Shown here one piece after another: positions 52,475 through 59,873 of a stretch of DNA of 64,000 nt (within the stretch, counting starts at the first letter, position 1; each line of letters begins with the position of its first letter). The notes below the pieces were generated by a model, which worked only from the letters and a program-made list of their open reading frames with translations, was not told the origin of the DNA and searched no databases. The translations under genes were made by a program, and so were the position numbers. This DNA is from Amycolatopsis granulosa (lineage in GTDB: Bacteria; Actinomycetota; Actinomycetes; Mycobacteriales; Pseudonocardiaceae). The DNA lies in NCBI RefSeq assembly GCF_011758745.1, contig NZ_JAANOV010000001.1:2852001-2916000 (forward strand). Direction: 5' to 3'.

Positions 52475-52771
52475 TCACCAGTTCTTGCCGCCGCGCTGGA
52501 CCTCGATGAGCCGCGGCCGCACGTCCACGAGGTAGACCAGCACGGCCACGAGCCCGGCCAGCCAGAAGAAACTCCCGGCGCCGACGAACTGGAACAACCC
52601 CATGGCGATGGTGCCCGCACCCGTGATGGCCAGCCAGATGGGCTTGGTCTTGCGGTCCGCGGCCTGGTAGGCGTCCGCGCGCTGGACGAGTGCGTGGATG
52701 AACGCACCCACGCCAACCGCTGTGCCGGCCCAGCTGATGACCTGCAAGATCCAGAACGCGATGAACGGCAC
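52475..52771 (-). CDS. DUF2516 family membrane protein
   Basis: This 98-residue protein has three hydrophobic helices (IAFWILQVISWAGTAVGVGAFI, IWLAITGAGTIAMGLFQFVG and FFWLAGLVAVLVYLVDV) and ends PRLIEVQRGGKNW. The family is actinobacterial and of unknown function. It follows the hbhA homologue in mycobacteria (Rv0476, as recalled) and here too it is the next gene on the same strand. The GTG start is at 52771. Confidence 0.88.
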   Translation of the reverse strand: MPFIAFWILQVISWAGTAVGVGAFIHALVQRADAYQAADRKTKPIWLAITGAGTIAMGLFQFVGAGSFFWLAGLVAVLVYLVDVRPRLIEVQRGGKNW

Positions 52772-52922
52772 CTTCCCAGCCTACGTCCCTTCGCCCCCAT
52801 CGTCCGATTCGGTCATCCCCAGAATGCCACGAACGCGAGTACGGCGTCACCGCCGCCGATTTCCGTGGCCCGGCCATGCCGTCGGCGAGACCGCCACGCA
52901 CCGGTGACCCGGCCCCACGGCA

Positions 52923-52959
52923 GGAAAACGGCCCGGTCGCCAGGACCGGGCCGTTTTCC
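52923..52959 (-). terminator. Strong terminator after the hbhA-like gene
   Basis: GGAAAACGGCCCGGTC (52923-52938) pairs perfectly with GACCGGGCCGTTTTCC (52944-52959): a 16-base stem with a 5-base loop. An A/T run near the base supplies a T tract on either strand. It lies 20 bases after the hbhA-like stop. It is the best-formed intrinsic terminator in the window. Confidence 0.9.
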
Positions 52960-52979
52960 GAACCGTGTTCGCGAACCGC

Positions 52980-53597
52980 TTACTTGGTGGTCTTCGGCGT
53001 GGTCGCGTTCGCCGGGCGCTTCGCCGGCGTCGTGCTCCGGCGGGCGGCCGGGGCCTTCGTCGGCGCGGTCTTGGGAGCCGCCTTCGGCTGCTCGTCGACC
53101 TCGTCCTCGATGGTGCCGGCGACCTCGTCCGCGGCCTCGGCGACCTTCTCACCACCGGCGCGGGTGCGCTTCGCGACCAGGCCGAGCACGTCCTCGACCT
53201 TCTCGCGCGCGTCGGTGCTCACCTCGCCGACGCGCTCCTGCGCGGCGGTCAGTGCCTCCTCGACCTGCTCGAGCACACTCTTCACCCGCGGCTCGGCGCG
53301 GAACTTGTCCCACGCCTGCTCACCGGTCTCGGCCAGCTTGTTGTACAGGTTCAGCGCGGCCAGGGTGTACTCGTCGATGACCTTGCGCAGCTCGGCCGGG
53401 TCGAGCTTCTCGCGCAGGGTGGTCACCTCGCTGGGCAGCTCCTCGAAGTTCTTCCGCGCGGCCTCGCTGCCCTCGGCGACGCGCTCCCGGGCCTTGCCCA
53501 CGGCGTCGACGACGGCCTGGCCGGCCAGGTTGCCGGCACCCAGGGCGGCGAGCAGCGGGGTCCGGAGCTGGTCGATGGCGGTCTTGGTGTTGGGCAT
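52980..53597 (-). CDS. hbhA: HbhA-like heparin-binding hemagglutinin homologue
   Basis: This 205-residue protein begins TAIDQLRTPLLAALGAGNLA, as HbhA does, continues as a long amphipathic coiled coil (LREKLDPAELRKVIDEY, KSVLEQVEEALTAAQERVGE) and ends in an Ala/Pro/Thr/Lys-rich tail. In mycobacteria the tail binds heparan sulfate and the protein also affects lipid bodies and potassium handling. Here the tail has fewer lysines and more Thr and Pro. CAAGGA lies 9 bases before the ATG at 53597; a GTG at 53606 is too close to that site. The gene immediately follows the XRE regulator gene. Confidence 0.85.
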   Translation of the reverse strand: MPNTKTAIDQLRTPLLAALGAGNLAGQAVVDAVGKARERVAEGSEAARKNFEELPSEVTTLREKLDPAELRKVIDEYTLAALNLYNKLAETGEQAWDKFRAEPRVKSVLEQVEEALTAAQERVGEVSTDAREKVEDVLGLVAKRTRAGGEKVAEAADEVAGTIEDEVDEQPKAAPKTAPTKAPAARRSTTPAKRPANATTPKTTK

Positions 53598-53602
53598 TGT
53601 GC

Positions 53603-54034
53603 TCACTCCTTGGCGATGGCGGTTGTCGGTCCTCGATCGCCGCCCGCCGCCGCGTTCTCCCGGCGGAACGACTCGTACACGTCGAGCAGGACCTGCTTCT
53701 GCCGCTCGGTCAGCTCGGTGTCCGCGCGGATCGCGTCGGGCACCGGCCCCCCGGTCGGCAGGTCGAGGATTCCGGCCTGCACGTAGAGCGCCTCCGCGGA
53801 GATCCGCAGTCCCTTGGCGATCTGCTGCAGGATCTCCGCGCTGGGCTTGCGCACCCCGCGCTCGATCTGGCTCAGGTACGGATTGGACACTCCGGCGAGC
53901 TTTGCCAGTTGCCGCAAGGAGATCTTCGCGTTGTTGCGCTGCTGGCGGATGTACTCACCGATCCCGGAGGCGATGTCGGCGACCTTGTCGACCGGTCCGC
54001 CCGCCGAGTTGTCGTGTCCGTTGTCCTCCGGCAT
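53603..54034 (-). CDS. XRE-family transcriptional regulator
   Basis: This 143-residue protein has an HTH near residues 27-82 (IRQQRNNAKISLRQLAKLAG, SNPYLSQIERGVRKPSAEIL, then LRISAEALYVQAG) and a helical C-terminus (ERQKQVLLDVYESFRREN). It matches Rv0474, recalled as the gene directly upstream of hbhA. GAAGGA lies 5 bases before the ATG at 54034. Its stop lies 5 bases before the hbhA-like start, so it probably regulates or is co-expressed with that gene. Confidence 0.9.
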   Translation of the reverse strand: MPEDNGHDNSAGGPVDKVADIASGIGEYIRQQRNNAKISLRQLAKLAGVSNPYLSQIERGVRKPSAEILQQIAKGLRISAEALYVQAGILDLPTGGPVPDAIRADTELTERQKQVLLDVYESFRRENAAAGGDRGPTTAIAKE

Positions 54035-54186
54035 GTCAGTCCTTCTCCTCGCGACGGGATCCACGCTACGCCGAGGTGCTAGCTGTTGCAAGCACACTGC
54101 TTGCAACCATCGAGTGTTAGCTGGGTCACGCCACCACGCACCGCCGGCCGAGGGCGGCAGGTCCCGTTCTTGTCCTCGGTGGACGG

Positions 54187-54822
54187 TTACGGCAGGCGCG
54201 ATCGCACCCACTGCGCCACGTGCTCGACGCTCGCCGCGAGCGGCACGGTCGTGGTGTCGAAGAGGGAAACCGGCGGATCGAGCGTCTCGGCGTTCTTCCG
54301 CAGCCAGTCGTTGAACTCGAGCATCTCCGCGATGCGGGGTTCGTCCCACCCGCGCCAGGCCGGGCGACGGCGGAGGCGCCGGGCGAGCACCTCGGGGTCG
54401 GCGACGAGGGCGAGGTAGTGGATCTCGCTGAACAACGCCCGCTCGGGCAGGGTCTCGAACTCCGGCGGCACCACCGTTCCGCACAGCACGACCGGCCGGC
54501 CGTTCTGGTGAACCATCGCGGCCATCCGCAGCCAGGTGCCGCGGAACGCCGGATGCCCGTTCACGTCGTCCCGCAGCCCGGCCACCCAGAGCACGTCCTG
54601 CTCCAGGACCATGACCCGGCCGCCGAGCCGGTCCACCAGGGCCGGGCCGACCGTCGACTTGCCCGCACCGCTCGGTCCGGTGAGCGCGAACAGCGGCAGC
54701 CGGCGAAAGGGCCAGCGGTGGCCGCACCGGTGGCACCACCGGATGTCGCCGGCCACCGCCGGCACCTCGGCCAGATCCCCGCACCGAGGGCAGATGCGCG
54801 GGTCCAGCATCGCTTCCGGCAT
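54187..54822 (-). CDS. Zinc-ribbon P-loop kinase-like protein
   Basis: This protein of about 211 residues joins an N-terminal zinc ribbon (CPRCGD near residue 10 and WCHRCGHRW near 29) to a nucleoside/shikimate-kinase-like P-loop domain. Walker A is FALTGPSGAGKSTVG near 44, and the lid arginines are in RRLRRRPAWRGWDEPRI near 140-156. ATP-dependent phosphorylation of a small molecule or nucleoside is likely, but no substrate can be named. The ATG at 54822 or 54810 could be used. It follows the repeat-bearing zinc-ribbon gene, which carries a similar CxxC pair. Confidence 0.82.
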   Translation of the reverse strand: MPEAMLDPRICPRCGDLAEVPAVAGDIRWCHRCGHRWPFRRLPLFALTGPSGAGKSTVGPALVDRLGGRVMVLEQDVLWVAGLRDDVNGHPAFRGTWLRMAAMVHQNGRPVVLCGTVVPPEFETLPERALFSEIHYLALVADPEVLARRLRRRPAWRGWDEPRIAEMLEFNDWLRKNAETLDPPVSLFDTTTVPLAASVEHVAQWVRSRLP

Positions 54823-54836
54823 CGCGTCAGTCGGCG

Positions 54837-55223
54837 TCAGTCGAAGAGCTGCTCGAGGAAGCTCCGCTTGCGGTGACCCCGATGCCCGTAGGGACGCGGA
54901 GAGTCGGAGTAGTGACCACCGTGGTACGGCCGTGGCGAGTCGTCGTAACCGTGCCCACGGTAAGGACGGGGGGAGTCGCCGTATCCATGACGACCGTACG
55001 GTCGCGGTGAATCCCGGTACGGCTCGCCGTGCCCCACGCCCTGGTACGGCGGCGGAGCAGCGGCCGGACCGCCGTAGTAGGCGCTCTCCGCACCCACGAT
55101 CTGCTCCAGCTCGCCGTGGTCCAGGAAGATGCCCCGGCAACCGTCGCACTGCTCGATGTGGATGCCGTTCTTGTTGACGGTCCGCATCACGTTCTGGCAT
55201 TTCGGACAAATCACAGGTCTCAC
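54837..55223 (-). CDS. TFIIB-type zinc-ribbon protein with DSPRPY repeats
   Basis: The first 45 residues are a zf-TFIIB ribbon (VICPKCQNVMRTV, IEQCDGCRGIFLDHGELEQI), with four cysteines for one zinc ion. The rest is Tyr/Gly/His/Arg-rich and carries DSPRPY at residues 71, 83, 95 and 107, a strict 12-residue period, before a final helix (RKRSFLEQLFD). GTG codons at 55223 and 55214 are both possible starts. Function is unknown. It directly precedes the zinc-ribbon kinase-like gene. Confidence 0.88.
   Translation of the reverse strand: MRPVICPKCQNVMRTVNKNGIHIEQCDGCRGIFLDHGELEQIVGAESAYYGGPAAAPPPYQGVGHGEPYRDSPRPYGRHGYGDSPRPYRGHGYDDSPRPYHGGHYSDSPRPYGHRGHRKRSFLEQLFD
54876..55013 (-). repeat. 36-base tandem repeats encoding DSPRPY units
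   Basis: Four 36-base units encode 12-residue repeats of the form DSPRPY plus a Gly/His/Arg/Tyr-rich hexamer. DNA similarity is clear (GGACTCGG- or GGGGAGTC-like cores recur every 36 bases). The exact phasing in protein and DNA suggests recent amplification. Confidence 0.75.
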
Positions 55224-55271
55224 ATTACGCAGGATCCGGGCCGTGGTCCGCCGGTTCCGGCTCGACGCGCA

Positions 55272-57503
55272 TCATTCGGCCCGCAGCGCCTCCACCCTGG
55301 TGACCGCCCGGAGCGCGGGCATGACCGCGCCGGTCACCGCGAACACCAGGACCACCGCCATCGCTGCGGTCAACGCGATGAACCCGGCGTCAACGTGGAA
55401 CACCACGCGGGGGCCCATCAGCCGCACGGTCAGCGCTGCGGTGCCGATCGCCACCGCCACGGCGACCACGACTCCGAACACCAACGGGATCGCGTTCTGC
55501 CAGAGCAGTGACCGCGCCAGGACCGGCAGCGGCACACCGGACGCGTGCATCGCCGCGAAGGCCCTCCGTCGTTCGCTCAGCTGACCAGCCAGCAGCACCA
55601 GCAGACTGACCGCCGCGATGACGAGACCCAGCAGGCCCCCGGTGTAGAGCACGCCGGTGGCCGCTGCCAGGAAGTCCTGGCCACTGCCGCCGAGGTACTC
55701 GTCGTCGCCCCGGACCGTCGCCTGCCAGCCGAGCGGTCCCAGCGCGGCCCGGACCCGGTCCAGTGAGTCCGGCGCGAGCAGGACCGCGATCGTCGGTCCG
55801 GTCGCCGGCAGCTGTTGCCGGCTCGCCGCCGCCGGCGTGACCGCCACCGAAATCCCGCGGACGAGCGCCGCGGTCCCGGGAGACGCGGACGCCGCGTCCG
55901 CCGGGACCGTGAACCGCGCCTCGTCCACGGTCATCGTCGAACCGGGGTGGACGCCCGAGCCGCCCACCACGTAGGCGGCGCCGTCGGCACACCCGGACGC
56001 GCCGAGGAGCTGCGCCAGCACCGGGCACGGCGCGACCAGCAGCCCAGCCGGTCGCCCATCCCCCCGGTGCGCCGTCAGCCGCTGGATCGGGTAGGCGCCG
56101 GTTACCCCGGGCGTCCCGTGGAGCAGCCGCAGCGCCTCCGCCTCGGTGCTGTCGACGACGTTGGCCATCGCTGTGCCGCCGGCCGCCGCCGGTGCCCGGT
56201 CCACGTGCGCGGCCGACGAACCGATCATCGTCTGCAACGTGATGACCCCGGCCAGCACGACCACCACGCCGGCCACGACCCGGTTGGGCGTGCCGCTGTC
56301 GAGCTGCAGCCGACGGACGGCCAGCTGGCACGCCGGGCTCCCGCCCCTGATCCGCCGGACCACGAACCCGGTCACCCAGGGCATGACGGCGGGCACGGCG
56401 ATCAGCAGGAACGCCGCTCCGGCGAGCAGGAACGGGAGGGTGCTGCCAGGGCGGGACTCCACCCCCAGAAGCTTGTCCGGCAGCAACGCGACGACGCCGA
56501 GCACGAGCAGGACCAGCCGCCACCACAACCGTCTGCGCTCCGGCTTCGCCTGGCGCAGCACCGCGAGCGGTTCGACGATGAGCCGCCGCAGCCCGAACCA
56601 CGCCGGGCCGATCGCGAGCACCGGGACGAGCAGGGCCACCACCACCCCCAGCGGCCAGCCCGGCACGAAGTCCGAGGGGAACACCCTGATCCCCTCGAAC
56701 TCCAGACCCGCTGCCAGGCTCCGCACGGCGAGGTAGAGCGCGAGGCCGAGCGCTCCGCCGGCCAGCGCACCGGCCAGCGACTCACCGGCCGCGATGCGGT
56801 GCACCTGCCCGCGGCGCGCGCCCGCTAGACGGAGCGTGGACAGCCGGCGTTCCCGCTCCGCGCCGCCGATCCGGCTCGCGGCGCTCAGCAGGACGAGCAT
56901 CGGAACGAACAGCAGGACGACCCCGACGATCAACAGGAAGATCAGCTGGGGGGACGAGCCGTCCGGCGGGGCGCTCGCCCCGAAACCGCTGATCGCCGAG
57001 CCTGCGTTGGCGGCCCGCATACCGGTCGCGCCCACGTAGGCGAACAGCTCGTCCGGCCCGTCGAGCCCGCCCGGCGCGATGGCGCCGACCACGCGCTCGG
57101 GAAGCCTCTGCCGCAGCAACGGGTCCGTCGCGAGCCGGTCGGCCAGCGCCGGCGACACGACCATTTCCCCGGGGTGCGGAATCGCCGCCAGCCCGGGCGG
57201 GACCGGCGCGTCCGGACCGGTGGCTTCCAGCCAGCTCACCGTGAACGTCCGGTCTCCGACCGGCGTGCTCTGCGTGGACAGGTACAGCGACGCGGGCCCG
57301 TCCACCGGCACCGGTTCCCGCCCGGCGATGCGGTCGCCCCGCTCACCCAGTGCGTTGATCGTGCTCGTGGCCAGCAGGAGCATCAGCAACGACAAGCCGA
57401 TGCCGATCGTGGTGAGCACCAGCCGGGGCAGGTTGGCACGGAACGTCCGGCCGCCCCCGACAGCCAGCCGGAAGCCCAGTGCGAAGTCGTTGAACCAGTT
57501 CAC
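55272..57503 (-). CDS. ABC transporter permease (FtsX/MacB type)
   Basis: This 743-residue permease has ten predicted helices. One N-terminal helix is followed by an extracytoplasmic domain of about 150 residues, and two FtsX-like helix blocks flank a second external domain of about 190 residues (residues 430-620). The duplicated FtsX layout fits lipid, peptide or antibiotic exporters. The GTG start overlaps the ATPase stop (GTGA). Control comes from the PadR gene at the head of the operon. The substrate is unknown. Confidence 0.9.
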   Translation of the reverse strand: MNWFNDFALGFRLAVGGGRTFRANLPRLVLTTIGIGLSLLMLLLATSTINALGERGDRIAGREPVPVDGPASLYLSTQSTPVGDRTFTVSWLEATGPDAPVPPGLAAIPHPGEMVVSPALADRLATDPLLRQRLPERVVGAIAPGGLDGPDELFAYVGATGMRAANAGSAISGFGASAPPDGSSPQLIFLLIVGVVLLFVPMLVLLSAASRIGGAERERRLSTLRLAGARRGQVHRIAAGESLAGALAGGALGLALYLAVRSLAAGLEFEGIRVFPSDFVPGWPLGVVVALLVPVLAIGPAWFGLRRLIVEPLAVLRQAKPERRRLWWRLVLLVLGVVALLPDKLLGVESRPGSTLPFLLAGAAFLLIAVPAVMPWVTGFVVRRIRGGSPACQLAVRRLQLDSGTPNRVVAGVVVVLAGVITLQTMIGSSAAHVDRAPAAAGGTAMANVVDSTEAEALRLLHGTPGVTGAYPIQRLTAHRGDGRPAGLLVAPCPVLAQLLGASGCADGAAYVVGGSGVHPGSTMTVDEARFTVPADAASASPGTAALVRGISVAVTPAAASRQQLPATGPTIAVLLAPDSLDRVRAALGPLGWQATVRGDDEYLGGSGQDFLAAATGVLYTGGLLGLVIAAVSLLVLLAGQLSERRRAFAAMHASGVPLPVLARSLLWQNAIPLVFGVVVAVAVAIGTAALTVRLMGPRVVFHVDAGFIALTAAMAVVLVFAVTGAVMPALRAVTRVEALRAE

Positions 57504-58174
57504 CGGGCGGCCACCCGTTCCGGAGTCCGCCCGTCCCGGACGATCACCTCGCGATCCGAGTAAGCCGCCACCCGCACGTCGTGCGTGACCAGTACGACGG
57601 CGGTTCTCAGGTCCTTCGCCGCCGCCACGAGCAGACGCATGACGCGCTCGCCGTTCAGCGAATCCAGCGCCCCGGTCGGCTCGTCGGCGAAGACGACCTT
57701 CGGCGTGGTGACCAACGCGCGCGCGATCGCGACCCGCTGTCCCTGGCCGCCGGACACCTCGCCGGGCCGCTTCCCGGCGAGGTCGCCGAGCTCGAACCGG
57801 TCGAGCGCCTCCCGTGCCGCGGCCTCGGCCGGTTTGCGCTTCGTCCCGCCCAGGCGCAGGGGCAGTGCGACGTTCTCCAGGCAGGACAACTCGGGAACGA
57901 GCTGGCCGAACTGGAAGACGAACCCGAACTCGGTGCGGCGCAAGGAAGAACGATGCGCGTCGGACATGGCCGCGAGATCCTGATCGCGGTAGCGGACCAC
58001 ACCGCTGTCCGGCCGCACGATCCCGGCGAGGCAGTGCAGGAGCGTGGACTTGCCCGATCCGGACGGTCCCATGACGGCGACGATTTCGCCCGCGTCGACG
58101 GCGAAATCCGCGCCACGCAACGCTTCCGTCGGCCCGAAGGACTTGCGCAACCCATCGGCGCTGAGCAGGCTCAT
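57500..58174 (-). CDS. ABC transporter ATP-binding protein
   Basis: This 224-residue ATPase of the MacB/LolD subfamily has Walker A VMGPSGSGKSTLLHCLAG near residue 34, Q-loop VFQFGQLVPELSCLENVALP near 86, signature VSGGQGQRVAIARAL near 138 and Walker B VVFADEPTGALDSLNG near 159. It powers the FtsX-type permease with which it overlaps. Its ATG overlaps the PadR stop (ATGA), so all three genes are translationally coupled. Confidence 0.94.
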   Translation of the reverse strand: MSLLSADGLRKSFGPTEALRGADFAVDAGEIVAVMGPSGSGKSTLLHCLAGIVRPDSGVVRYRDQDLAAMSDAHRSSLRRTEFGFVFQFGQLVPELSCLENVALPLRLGGTKRKPAEAAAREALDRFELGDLAGKRPGEVSGGQGQRVAIARALVTTPKVVFADEPTGALDSLNGERVMRLLVAAAKDLRTAVVLVTHDVRVAAYSDREVIVRDGRTPERVAAR

Positions 58175-58695
58175 GTCCGCACCTGCCGGGCGAGCTCGTC
58201 GAGCCGGGCAGCCGTCAGCTCGAGCCAGCTCAGGTCGGCTTCCAGGTGGAACAGGGCGTGGTCGCAGATCAGCGTGTCCGCCAGGTCGCCCTCGGCCTTG
58301 CGCCGGGTCAGGTCACGCATCACCTTCAGGTGCTCCGCCCGCTGCGTGTCGAGCACCATTCCGGCGTCCCGATCGGACAGCAGGGCGAGCACGACCTTGG
58401 TGTAGAGCGTGTTCTGCAGGTACGCCTCGGGTTTCTCCGGCGTGGTGAGCCACTGCTCGACGTCGGTGATCCCCGCGTCGGTGATGGCGTAGCTCTTGCG
58501 CTCCGGCCCGTCGCCCGGCTCGATCCCGCTTTCGGTGACCAGCCCGTTGCGCAGCAGGCGCGCCAGCGTGGCGTACACCTGCCCGTAGTGCAGCGGGCGG
58601 TCGTGACCGAAGCGCTCGTCGTAGGCACGTTTGAGCTCGTAGCCGTGCCGCGGGCCGGTTTCGAGCAGCCCGAGAAGCGTTTGTCCGATTCCCAT
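58171..58695 (-). CDS. PadR family transcriptional regulator
   Basis: This 174-residue protein has the PadR winged HTH (LGLLETGPRHGYELKRAYDERFG, then LHYGQVYATLARLLRNGLV and the wing GPERKSYAITDAG) and a C-terminal coiled dimer domain (residues 95-174). PadR repressors commonly control drug or lipid exporters. It heads a three-gene operon with an ABC exporter. Two matching inverted repeats lie just upstream of its start, supporting autoregulation. The inducer is unknown. Confidence 0.92.
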   Translation of the reverse strand: MGIGQTLLGLLETGPRHGYELKRAYDERFGHDRPLHYGQVYATLARLLRNGLVTESGIEPGDGPERKSYAITDAGITDVEQWLTTPEKPEAYLQNTLYTKVVLALLSDRDAGMVLDTQRAEHLKVMRDLTRRKAEGDLADTLICDHALFHLEADLSWLELTAARLDELARQVRT

Positions 58696-58702
58696 GCGCC
58701 GG

Positions 58703-58747
58703 ACTATACACACAATGTATAGTCGTCGTCTATACACCCAGTGTGCA
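58703..58747. promoter_or_regulatory. Two tandem PadR operator sites
   Basis: Site 1 has arms ACTATACA (58703-58710) and TGTATAGT (58716-58723), a perfect inverted repeat with a CACAA centre. Site 2, TATACACCCAGTGTGCA (58731-58747), has the same arms with small changes. The sites repeat every 26 bases just before the padR start. Their symmetry matches PadR operators in general. Confidence 0.8.
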
Positions 58748-58775
58748 GCGGGAACCCCGGATCGTTCCGGGCCGG

Positions 58776-59141
58776 TCAGCAGGCACAGAGACAGAAGGGA
58801 TGACCGGCCGGATCGGCGTAGACGCGAAAGGTCTCCGGCTCCTCGTCGAGCGTTTTCGCGCCCAGTTCCAGCGCGCGGGCGTGCGCGGCTTCGAGATCGG
58901 TGACGTCGAGGTCGAGGTGCAGCTGCTGCGGCAGGTCCTGCCCCGGCCACGCGGGCGGCCGGTAGGACTCCACCCGCTGGAAGGAGATTCGCACCCCGCT
59001 CGGATCGCTCAGGTTCACCCAGTCCCGGTCGTCCCCCACCGCCGGCTCGGGCAGGTCGAGCAGGCGGGCGTAGAACCCCGCCAGGGCAACGGGATCCGGG
59101 CAGTCCAGAACGATCGCACCCAGCTTCGGCACCGCGCTCAT
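58776..59141 (-). CDS. VOC family (glyoxalase-like) protein
   Basis: This 121-residue protein has two beta-alpha-beta-beta-beta modules: PKLGAIVLDCPDPVALAGFY and RDWVNLSDPSGVRISFQ, then QQLHLDLDVTDLEAAHARA and FRVYADPAGHPFCLC. The His/Glu residues of a metal site are not clearly complete. Such single-domain proteins often bind or detoxify small hydrophobic compounds. It ends 28 bases before the PadR operators and is divergent from the CGNR gene. Confidence 0.87.
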   Translation of the reverse strand: MSAVPKLGAIVLDCPDPVALAGFYARLLDLPEPAVGDDRDWVNLSDPSGVRISFQRVESYRPPAWPGQDLPQQLHLDLDVTDLEAAHARALELGAKTLDEEPETFRVYADPAGHPFCLCAC

Positions 59142-59205
59142 CAGAAGTCCTTCCAGAATGGGGAACACCGAGCGACGAGTATGGGAGACGGGCGACACCA
59201 GCGCA

Positions 59206-59228
59206 ACCAGTGTCCGGCTTACACTGGT
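59206..59228. promoter_or_regulatory. Inverted repeat before the CGNR gene
   Basis: ACCAGTGT (59206-59213) and ACACTGGT (59221-59228) are perfect 8-base arms with a 7-base centre. The second arm lies 3 bases before the CGNR GTG, and the repeat is within the 90-base divergent promoter it shares with the VOC gene. It is a good candidate operator for the CGNR protein or another regulator. Confidence 0.6.
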
Positions 59229-59231
59229 GAC

Positions 59232-59690
59232 GTGAGCTCGTCCGACGTGGCACTTGTCGTGGATTTCCTCAACACCCTCGACGTGGCGGACGGCACCGAC
59301 GTGCTCACCCGCGGCGCCGGATGGCGCGGCTGGAGCCGCGAACGCGGCCTGGTGCCGGGGCCGGTGTCCGCGGCACGGGCCGCCCGCGCCGCATTGCGTG
59401 CGGCCGTGGGTGACGCGCTGCGGGCGGCACCGTTGACGGTTCCCGTCGTGGTCGAGGTGGATGTACGCGTGGGACCGGTACTGGTGGCGCGAGACGCCGT
59501 GGGCGCCGTGATGGCGGCCGCGGCCCGGCTGGTCGTGCTGGGGCACTGGTCGCGCGTGAAGATCTGCCCGGCGGACGACTGCCGGTGGGTGTTCTACGAC
59601 GAGTCCCGCAACCGGTCGCGCACCTGGTGCTCGATGCGGGTGTGCGGCAACCGGGAGAAGGCGCGGAGCTGGCGGCAGCGGCAACCCTGA
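59232..59690 (+). CDS. CGNR zinc-finger protein
   Basis: This 152-residue protein has an N-terminal ABATE-like stretch (VALVVDFLNTLDVADGTDVL). Its C-terminal CGNR zinc finger reads CPADDCRWVFYDESRNRSR then WCSMRVCGNREKARSWR, with the Cys-Cys...Cys-Cys set typical of the family. CGNR proteins are probable stress-related transcriptional regulators. The GTG at 59232 directly follows an inverted repeat. It is divergent from the VOC gene, which may be its target. Confidence 0.87.
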   Translation: MSSSDVALVVDFLNTLDVADGTDVLTRGAGWRGWSRERGLVPGPVSAARAARAALRAAVGDALRAAPLTVPVVVEVDVRVGPVLVARDAVGAVMAAAARLVVLGHWSRVKICPADDCRWVFYDESRNRSRTWCSMRVCGNREKARSWRQRQP

Positions 59691-59828
59691 CTGCGCACGG
59701 CCGGAGCCGGGCGCCGCTCGGTGTTGACCGGCGTGCACGACCGGGTTCGCGCGCGGGCCGATGCCCGGCCGCATCGCGCGGAGTTCTACGCGGAGTCGCC
59801 GCCGGCCTGCACCGGCCACCCGGTGGAA

Positions 59829-59872
59829 TTACCCACAGCGGGCCTGTGGACAACTCGCCGGTCTGTGGACAA
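59829..59872. repeat. Cluster of three DnaA-box-like nonamers
   Basis: TTACCCACA (59829-59837) is followed by two TGTGGACAA copies (59845-59853 and 59864-59872) in the opposite orientation. These are exact reverse complements of the actinobacterial DnaA box TTGTCCACA. The latter two lie in a repeated CTGTGGACAACTC and are spaced 19 bases apart. The cluster is in the non-coding gap beside DUF445. No dnaA, dnaN or other origin gene is present. Confidence 0.65.
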
Positions 59873-59873
59873 C

